This document shows positions 1 through 4,238 of a stretch of 5,728 nucleotides of DNA, piece after piece. The stretch spans positions 1 to 5,728 of the forward strand of contig JAEOUK010000204.1 of assembly GCA_016839385.1 (NCBI GenBank), in the 5' to 3' direction. The notes under the pieces were generated by a model, which worked only from the letters and a program-made list of their open reading frames with translations, did not search any database and was not told where the DNA came from. Numbering within the stretch: the first letter of the stretch is position 1; each line of letters opens with the position of its first letter. The stretch is from Promethearchaeota archaeon (lineage in GTDB: Archaea; Asgardarchaeota; Lokiarchaeia; Sigynarchaeales; MK-D1). A program made the position numbers and the translations under genes.

Positions 1-6
1 GCTTGA

Positions 7-14
7 TTTATATA
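7..14 (+). promoter_or_regulatory. TATA box of first methyltransferase gene
   Basis: The octamer TTTATATA matches an archaeal TATA box. Its centre is about 24-25 bp upstream of the TTG at 35, the usual archaeal TATA-to-transcription-start distance. The transcript would therefore begin at or very near the start codon (leaderless). No Shine-Dalgarno sequence lies in between, which agrees with this. The upstream BRE would be cut by the window edge. Confidence 0.5.
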
Positions 15-34
15 ATACACAGGTGTAGGCATGG

Positions 35-649
35 TTGAATCCCAAGGAAATTGTAAAAAAAGGCTATGATGCAATAGGTGGAAAATATACAAGTGAACGT
101 AATGAAAACCTAAGAGAAATGGATTTTTTACCAGAGTTCACGAAATGTATTCCGGAAGGGGGAAAAATATTAGATTTGGGATGCGGAGGAGGAATTCCGT
201 TTACAAAATACTTAAGTAAACGTTTTGAAGTAATAGGAATTGATATCTCTCCTGGTCAAATTAAATTAGCTCGAAAAAATGTAAAGGATGCATCCTTTAT
301 TTGTAGTGATGTGACCACATTTAAGTTTCCTAGAAATTTTTTTGATGGGATTCTAGCATATTATTCCATTATTCATATACCTCGAAATGAACATTTCCCG
401 CTATTTTCTAAAATGCACTCAATTCTTAAACCCAAAGGAGTGGTTTTAATGAGTTTACACAGTAATGATGATCCAGAATCAATATATGACGATTTTTTCG
501 GAACAAAAATGTATTGGAGTGGTTTCGGTAAAGAAGAAAATCTAAAACTCATTAAAAACGCGGGTTTTAATCTGATTTGGTCAAAGCTCGTTCAAGATAG
601 TCTAGGGGACTCAAAACATCTTTTTGTTCTTGTCCAGAAACTTACTTAA
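35..649 (+). CDS. Class I SAM-dependent methyltransferase
   Basis: This 204-residue protein is a compact Rossmann-fold methyltransferase of the Methyltransf_11/25 type. Seen in the sequence: the family-typical N-terminus (KEIVKKGYDAIGGKY, residues 4-18); SAM-binding motif I, LDLGCGGG, at 46-53; the acidic residue after strand 2 in GIDIS (D70), which normally contacts the SAM ribose; D92 in motif III near the adenine; motif IV FFDGILAYYSIIHIP at 102-116; and a post-motif strand LKPKGVVLMS at 131-140. The methyl acceptor cannot be inferred; small molecules are typical for such single-domain enzymes. The start is TTG at 35, because an in-frame stop at 26-28 blocks extension and the first in-frame ATG would remove the N-terminal helix. 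A nearby ATG at 31 is out of frame. The gene ends in an 8-bp tail-to-tail overlap with the HdrB-like gene. Confidence 0.87.
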   Translation: MNPKEIVKKGYDAIGGKYTSERNENLREMDFLPEFTKCIPEGGKILDLGCGGGIPFTKYLSKRFEVIGIDISPGQIKLARKNVKDASFICSDVTTFKFPRNFFDGILAYYSIIHIPRNEHFPLFSKMHSILKPKGVVLMSLHSNDDPESIYDDFFGTKMYWSGFGKEENLKLIKNAGFNLIWSKLVQDSLGDSKHLFVLVQKLT

Positions 650-1616
650 TGACAATTTTCTCTAATAATGGTTCTACGCTTATTGAATGAGTAGATTTTG
701 AGTGTTTCAATGTTTCTTCATCTCCTAATGCAATACCCATCAACTCATTTATATGTATAATTGGAATCGGCTCTGGGAATAATTTTTTCATCTCAGGTAG
801 AAGTTGACTCTCTTCCATCCAATACATGCACAAAGGGCAAATTGTCAATACTGCATCAGGTTTTTTCTTTTGGGTTTGTAAACTGGTAAATTTTTTCCGA
901 GCTATTGATTCAGCGTTATCAGCATTAATTTGGCGTTGAGGTGTGCTACCTCCACAACATAACAAATATTCCGGATATTGTATCATTTTTCCCCTTAAAG
1001 GTTTAATAATTTCTTCCAAATACTGTGGAATCGAATTATAATACCAGTGCATCTTTCGAGATTGAGCATATAAATTACGAAATGAGAGTTCTTTTGAAAG
1101 TTCATACTGGTTGATGTAATGACACCCATACTGAGAAGCAAAAGTTACTTTATCAAGAGAGTATTTTATGCGAGGAAAAAAAGTTCGAAAGAATGTAGCT
1201 AGATATTCTATTCCGTGTAATAATAGGGGAGAATTTGATGCTTTTTGTGGATGAAGAGCATCTTGTATATCGGTAGTTACCTGTTCAGATTTAATCATAT
1301 ATGAATAACAGCCATTACATGATGTTATGACAACAGATTCATTATATTTCCGAAGAGAAAAATTAGATTGGGTGTAGGCATTAAGGGACTGTTGGTCTCC
1401 GAACCCCATTTTTGTGAGAGGGCCAGTGCAACAAGATTGATCTGAATATGAGTGCAATTTATGTTTTAGAATTGATTTTCCAATGAATTCAATCCCTCTT
1501 TTAATTGCAGGATATTTTTCTTCGACACATCCAGAAAAGACAAACATATCTTGTAGAGGTAACCACTGTTTGAATTCATCAAATATCTGCAATGGATCTA
1601 GTTGAGATTGTTGCAT
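642..1616 (-). CDS. hdrB: HdrB-like protein with two cysteine-rich CCG domains
   Basis: This 324-residue protein is homologous to heterodisulfide reductase subunit B. HdrB binds two non-cubane [4Fe-4S] clusters through CCG domains and is where the disulfide is cleaved. Domain 1 shows C30, the pair C62-C63 and CxxC at 100-103. Domain 2 shows C165 (YGCH), the pair C220-C221 (LCCGG) and CPLC at 260-263, so the cluster ligands appear complete. The C-terminal INELMGIALG followed by VEPLLEK is family-typical. Oddities are about 20 extra N-terminal residues, CCTG instead of the usual CCG in domain 1, and a C165-C220 spacer of 54 residues against roughly 40 in methanogen HdrB. It lies 12 bp after the HdrC-like gene behind a good ribosome binding site. 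The substrate may be CoM-S-S-CoB or another disulfide; related CCG proteins also occur in fumarate and glycolate/lactate oxidoreductases. No HdrA or HdrD is adjacent. Confidence 0.87.
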   Translation of the reverse strand: MQQSQLDPLQIFDEFKQWLPLQDMFVFSGCVEEKYPAIKRGIEFIGKSILKHKLHSYSDQSCCTGPLTKMGFGDQQSLNAYTQSNFSLRKYNESVVITSCNGCYSYMIKSEQVTTDIQDALHPQKASNSPLLLHGIEYLATFFRTFFPRIKYSLDKVTFASQYGCHYINQYELSKELSFRNLYAQSRKMHWYYNSIPQYLEEIIKPLRGKMIQYPEYLLCCGGSTPQRQINADNAESIARKKFTSLQTQKKKPDAVLTICPLCMYWMEESQLLPEMKKLFPEPIPIIHINELMGIALGDEETLKHSKSTHSISVEPLLEKIVIK

Positions 1617-1619
1617 GAT

Positions 1620-1625
1620 ATCACC
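1620..1625 (-). promoter_or_regulatory. Shine-Dalgarno site of the HdrB-like gene
   Basis: Read on the minus strand this is GGTGAT, a six-base complement of the archaeal 16S rRNA tail (AUCACC), 3 bases before the ATG at 1616. It lies in the 12-bp gap after the HdrC-like stop codon. This fits translation of HdrB as the internal gene of a shared transcript, and it fixes the HdrB start. Confidence 0.7.
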
Positions 1626-1628
1626 AGA

Positions 1629-2129
1629 TTATTTAGAATCCTCCATTTCCTCTATACAGTGTTTGTAAATGTTCACTCCTGAAGTTTCAGCAATTTTCTT
1701 CAGTTGTTCAGTACGTTTTTCTTTTACGGAATTCGGTCCAGCAATCTTCCCAGAGTCAAAAAATCGATATAACCAATTATCCAGTTTTTTCAATTCGATA
1801 GGGGCAATTCCCTTCTGGATAGCTATTTGTCGTAGTCTATAAATAAGATCCGGTAGATCCATATCCTTTTGTGGACAAATCATTGCACATTGATGGCAGA
1901 GGAAGCATTTCCATAACATCTCATCTGATAGAACTTGTTCATCTTGATCAATGACTTTTGCTACGATAAGACGAGGATTATAGTCGGATACACGTGCAGC
2001 AGTACAATTACTCACGCATTTCCCACAACTGATACACTGGTATAATGCATTCCTTAAATTCTCTGGTAATTTGTTCGTAAAATTCTCATTTGTAGTGTTA
2101 GTGTCTTCTTTGCAGTTAGTTGAATTCAC
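1629..2129 (-). CDS. hdrC: HdrC-like protein with two [4Fe-4S] ferredoxin-type motifs
   Basis: This 166-residue protein resembles heterodisulfide reductase subunit C, which passes electrons to HdrB through two cubane [4Fe-4S] clusters. Motif 1 is CISCGKCVSNC (C32, C35, C38, C42). Motif 2 is CFLCHQCAMICP (C75, C78, C81, C85). Motif 1 ends in Cys-Thr rather than the common Cys-Pro. The following DLPDLIYRLRQIAIQKG (91-107) matches the helix usual in HdrC. No membrane segment or signal peptide is visible, so it is probably cytoplasmic. The start is GTG at 2129: an in-frame TAG at 2133-2135 prevents extension, and the next Met (M71) lies beyond the first cluster. The first ~25 residues are polar, rich in Asn and Thr, and probably disordered. 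It forms a hdrC-hdrB pair with the next gene. Related domains occur in TfrB and SdhB-type proteins, but size and pairing favour HdrC. Confidence 0.87.
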   Translation of the reverse strand: MNSTNCKEDTNTTNENFTNKLPENLRNALYQCISCGKCVSNCTAARVSDYNPRLIVAKVIDQDEQVLSDEMLWKCFLCHQCAMICPQKDMDLPDLIYRLRQIAIQKGIAPIELKKLDNWLYRFFDSGKIAGPNSVKEKRTEQLKKIAETSGVNIYKHCIEEMEDSK

Positions 2130-2189
2130 AATCTAAGAACTAGAACACTGAATTTCCATTTAATGATTTTTTATCACTTCAGAATGAAA

Positions 2190-2199
2190 ATATAAAATT
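2190..2199 (-). promoter_or_regulatory. Possible TATA box for the hdrC-hdrB pair
   Basis: The minus strand reads AATTTTATAT in the 84-bp gap between the dehydratase stop and the HdrC-like start. It would place transcription start near 2169 and give a leader of about 40 bases. The gap is strongly AT-rich and other weak boxes exist nearer the gene (for example around 2158-2165), and no Shine-Dalgarno site precedes the GTG. The pair could also be read through from the dehydratase gene. Confidence 0.3.
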
Positions 2200-2213
2200 A
2201 GGAGGAATACTTG

Positions 2214-3176
2214 CTATGAGATTCGATCGTAGTATTGCTGGAAAAAATTACTTAAATCCACATTTCCCCCACTAATTATTGCACCTATTTTCTTATCTTT
2301 TAGATTTTCTTTATATTGAAGAATGCCTGCTACTGAAACTGCTCCAGATGGTTCAACAACTATTTTCATACGCTCCCAGAGGAACCTCATAGCATCCACA
2401 ATTTCTTTTTCAGATACTAAAATAATTTTGGTATTATGAGCTTTAATTACTCCAAAAGTTCGTTCGCTTAGCTGAGTACGCAATCCATCTGCAATTGTAT
2501 CGGGATAGGGACTCGGATAAATTTTATTATCTCTTATAGAGCGAAATGCATCATCTGCTTTCTCAGGCTCTACTCCAATTATTTCAATATCGGGATTTAA
2601 ACCTTTAGAAGCAATAATGGTTCCACTTGCAAGTCCTCCCCCACCAATCGGGAAAAACATATAATCCAGTTTTCCTACTTCTTTAATTAATTCATATGCA
2701 GCAGTTCCCGCTCCTGCAATAATATTATCATTATCATATGCATGAACTAAAGTATATCCATGTTTTTCAGCTAATTCTTCTGCAGTTCGTGCACGAGATT
2801 CCGTATTATTATCACACCGGACTATTTCTGCCCCATAAGTATCTCTAGTCGCATTTACTTTGACTTGAGGTGCATTCTTCGGCATTACAATTACGGTTTT
2901 GATTTTCAAAAGCTTGCCAGCAAGTGCAACGCCTTGAGCATGATTCCCTGAAGAATGAGTTATTATACCGCGTTCCCTTTGTTCATCAGTTAAGCTCAAG
3001 ATCGCATTAAGAGCACCTCTTGGTTTGAATGCGCCAACACGTTGAAAATTCTCGCATTTCAAGTAAATTTCTCCACCCACTACTCTATTTAAGGTGCGGG
3101 AGGTCATTATAGGTGTTTTATTGATGTATCGTTTTATTCGCTCGTATGCATTTTCTACGTCGGTTAAGTTAATCAT
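2214..3176 (-). CDS. Threonine dehydratase / serine racemase family PLP enzyme
   Basis: This 320-residue, single-domain fold-type II PLP enzyme matches serine/threonine dehydratases and serine racemases. Lys51 in GAFKPRGALNA should form the Schiff base. SSGNHAQG (75-82) holds the phosphate-side loop and the catalytic-type Ser76. GGGGLASG (178-185) is the glycine-rich phosphate-binding loop, and S302 in SGGN contacts the pyridine nitrogen. E203, A207 and D209 in GVEPEKADD correspond to the divalent-metal site of serine racemase and threo-3-hydroxyaspartate dehydratase, as does the WERMKIVVEPSGAVSVA block (267-283). There is no C-terminal ACT-like domain, so feedback inhibition by isoleucine is not expected. 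Likely activities are deamination of L-Thr to 2-oxobutanoate or L-Ser to pyruvate, or Ser racemization; sequence alone does not separate them. The ATG at 3176 sits about 25 bp from a TATA box, suggesting a leaderless message. Confidence 0.9.
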   Translation of the reverse strand: MINLTDVENAYERIKRYINKTPIMTSRTLNRVVGGEIYLKCENFQRVGAFKPRGALNAILSLTDEQRERGIITHSSGNHAQGVALAGKLLKIKTVIVMPKNAPQVKVNATRDTYGAEIVRCDNNTESRARTAEELAEKHGYTLVHAYDNDNIIAGAGTAAYELIKEVGKLDYMFFPIGGGGLASGTIIASKGLNPDIEIIGVEPEKADDAFRSIRDNKIYPSPYPDTIADGLRTQLSERTFGVIKAHNTKIILVSEKEIVDAMRFLWERMKIVVEPSGAVSVAGILQYKENLKDKKIGAIISGGNVDLSNFFQQYYDRIS

Positions 3177-3197
3177 AATAAAATTTAACCCCCGTAC

Positions 3198-3205
3198 TAT
3201 AAAAA
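3198..3205 (-). promoter_or_regulatory. TATA box of the dehydratase gene (divergent promoter)
   Basis: The minus strand reads TTTTTATA, centred about 25 bp upstream of the dehydratase ATG at 3176. That is the canonical distance for a transcript starting on the start codon. A G-run (minus-strand GGGGG, plus 3189-3193) lies between box and start, too far from the ATG for a normal ribosome binding site. Confidence 0.5.
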
Positions 3206-3212
3206 CGGAAGC

Positions 3213-3218
3213 TTTATA
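3213..3218 (+). promoter_or_regulatory. TATA box of the second methyltransferase gene (divergent promoter)
   Basis: TTTATA in the context GCTTTATACC is centred about 28 bp before the ATG at 3244, preceded by a purine-rich stretch (CGGAAG) that could act as BRE. No Shine-Dalgarno motif lies between, so a leaderless or near-leaderless transcript is likely. It supports 3244, not an upstream ATG, as the true start. Confidence 0.45.
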
Positions 3219-3243
3219 CCAAGAGATAATATTTCTTACAGCT

Positions 3244-3963
3244 ATGGGTAAGTTAAATCCGTTACCGCCTGAGCGTAAAATCGGTTTTTCAGAGGGGATT
3301 GATGATATAGATGTATCAATTGCATTTTCGAAACTTCAAAATTTTCCTCAGTTCAAAATTATAAGAAATATTCCGTTAAAAGCAGTATTGAATCATATCT
3401 CGCAAGATAAAATAAAAATTTTAGATTTTGGATGTGGATCTGGTCATTTTCTTGTCGATTTGTACAAAAAAATAAACAGAAGATATTCAAATTTTAAAAT
3501 AGACCTTTATGGGTTAGATATAACTCAAACCATGTTGGATAGGTGTAATGAATCTTTTAGAAAGAGAAACATCGATACTATTCATCTGCTATTAGGGGAT
3601 GGAAAAAAAATTCCATGTGACAATGATTACTTTGATATAGTTAGTACAAGCCTTTCTTTACATCATTGGGAAGATCCGATCCAAATTCTTAATGAAATTT
3701 ATCGAGTATTGAAACGCGGAGGTAATTTTATTTTATTTGACTTTCATAGAACTGCACCAACACGATGGTATAAATTCCTCAATTTTATCACGAAGAATGT
3801 AGTTCCAAAAGCGTTAAGAAAGGCTAACGAACCATTAGGGTCTTTATTGGCGTCTTATACGGAGAGTGAGGTTAAATCTATAGTTGAAAGAACTAACTGG
3901 AGGAAAAATAAACTTGAAACGACATATCATGGATCCTTCCTCCAATATGTGTTTTCAAAATGA
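3244..3963 (+). CDS. Class I SAM-dependent methyltransferase, UbiE/Methyltransf_11 type
   Basis: This 239-residue protein has a clear SAM-binding Rossmann fold. Motif I is ILDFGCGSG at 59-67. The ribose-binding acidic residue is D92 in YGLDIT. GDGKKIP (118-124) carries D119 of motif III. FDIVSTSLSLHHWEDP (130-145) is motif IV with the LHHW signature of the UbiE-like group, and RVLKRGGNFILFDFHR (154-169) follows. The acceptor is unknown; relatives methylate quinones, sterols or other small molecules. The frame stays open upstream to an ATG at 3094, but that would bury the divergent promoter and overlap the dehydratase start by 83 bp, and the added residues look like no family N-terminus. ATG 3244 fits its TATA box. 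It is distinct from the methyltransferase at 35-649 and does not look like a recent duplicate. Confidence 0.87.
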   Translation: MGKLNPLPPERKIGFSEGIDDIDVSIAFSKLQNFPQFKIIRNIPLKAVLNHISQDKIKILDFGCGSGHFLVDLYKKINRRYSNFKIDLYGLDITQTMLDRCNESFRKRNIDTIHLLLGDGKKIPCDNDYFDIVSTSLSLHHWEDPIQILNEIYRVLKRGGNFILFDFHRTAPTRWYKFLNFITKNVVPKALRKANEPLGSLLASYTESEVKSIVERTNWRKNKLETTYHGSFLQYVFSK

Positions 3964-4016
3964 ATTTGAAGTCGATTACATCGAAATTTGAATCGAAAAT
4001 AAAAATAAATGAACGT

Positions 4017-4055
4017 GTGTCTATGTAATGGAATTACCTAGATACTTATTTTGAT
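4017..4055 (+). terminator. Hairpin plus T-rich tract after the second methyltransferase
   Basis: Bases 4017-4029 pair with 4033-4045 around a 3-base GGA loop: 13 positions with one mismatch (4024/4038) and one G-U pair. The sequence TTATTTT follows directly. It lies 53 bp after the methyltransferase stop codon and resembles an intrinsic terminator, although archaea usually rely on the T-tract alone. It could instead be a processed 3' end or a structured regulatory RNA element. Confidence 0.4.
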
Positions 4056-4145
4056 AATTAATTGTTTGGTTATAATCTGTCTGATTTTTGAACATCAAAT
4101 TAGATGATTTTTATCTATATGCCTTTTTGACGAACGAAATTGAAC

Positions 4146-4181
4146 TTCGATTTCAAAAACGAATATAATCGCGAAATCGAA
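4146..4181. promoter_or_regulatory. Perfect 9-bp inverted repeat, candidate operator of the RuBisCO-like gene
   Basis: TTCGATTTC (4146-4154) and GAAATCGAA (4173-4181) are exact inverted copies separated by 18 bp. A smaller imperfect palindrome, CGAATATAATCG (4160-4171), lies between them. The right arm ends 2 bp before the TATATAT box at 4184. A dimeric regulator bound here would sit over the BRE and could block or recruit transcription factors. It belongs to the wider TCGA motif cluster. Confidence 0.45.
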
Positions 4182-4183
4182 TG

Positions 4184-4190
4184 TATATAT
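4184..4190 (+). promoter_or_regulatory. TATA box of the RuBisCO-like gene
   Basis: TATATAT in the context ATGTATATATG predicts transcription start around 4210-4217. That leaves either a leader of about 25 bases ending at the ATG at 4239, or a nearly leaderless message starting at the in-frame TTG at 4212. Confidence 0.5.
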
Positions 4191-4223
4191 GATTCCTAAA
4201 ACTCGATTTTTTTGTTAAGTTAT

Positions 4224-4227
4224 GGAG
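4224..4227 (+). promoter_or_regulatory. Possible Shine-Dalgarno site of the RuBisCO-like gene
   Basis: GGAG lies 11 bases before the ATG at 4239, somewhat farther than the optimum but usable. With the TATA box it makes the ATG the preferred start over the in-frame TTG at 4212. Confidence 0.4.
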
Positions 4228-4238
4228 AATATAAGAAA

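Larger units (their letters stand above)
3972..4210. repeat. Cluster of TCGA-centred motifs in the long intergenic region
   Basis: Six TCGA tetramers occur at 3972, 3981, 3993, 4147, 4177 and 4203, although this AT-rich stretch should hold about one by chance. Most sit within ATCGAAA or its complement TTTCGAT. Two form a perfect palindrome TCGAT-TAC-ATCGA (3972-3984). The direct copies ATCGAAA at 3980 and 3992 are 12 bp apart, roughly one helical turn. This pattern is typical of multiple operator half-sites. It could bind a regulator of the RuBisCO-like gene, but no regulator is in view. Confidence 0.4.

Noticed and set aside
2216..2275. A 19-codon plus-strand frame starting at ATG 2216 with a strong GGAGGA at 2201-2206 and AT-rich sequence upstream.
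   Set aside because: It runs antisense to the end of the dehydratase gene, the peptide resembles nothing, and the TATA-like sequence is too close to the ATG. The GGAGGA is probably chance in the gap, so I do not call it a gene, though a small peptide cannot be ruled out.
3094..3243. N-terminal extension of the second methyltransferase to an upstream in-frame ATG.
   Set aside because: It would overlap the dehydratase coding start on the other strand and span the divergent TATA boxes, and the added residues match no methyltransferase N-terminus. The ATG at 3244 fits the promoter.
4093..4112. Small CATC...GATG hairpin followed by a short T-run.
   Set aside because: Only 4 bp of stem; expected by chance in AT-rich DNA, and the hairpin at 4017-4045 is far stronger.
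3964..4211. Possible tRNA, CRISPR repeat or mobile-element remnant in the longest intergenic region.
   Set aside because: No cloverleaf arms, no regularly spaced long repeats, and no terminal repeats or transposase fragments are visible; only short motifs and the hairpin were found.
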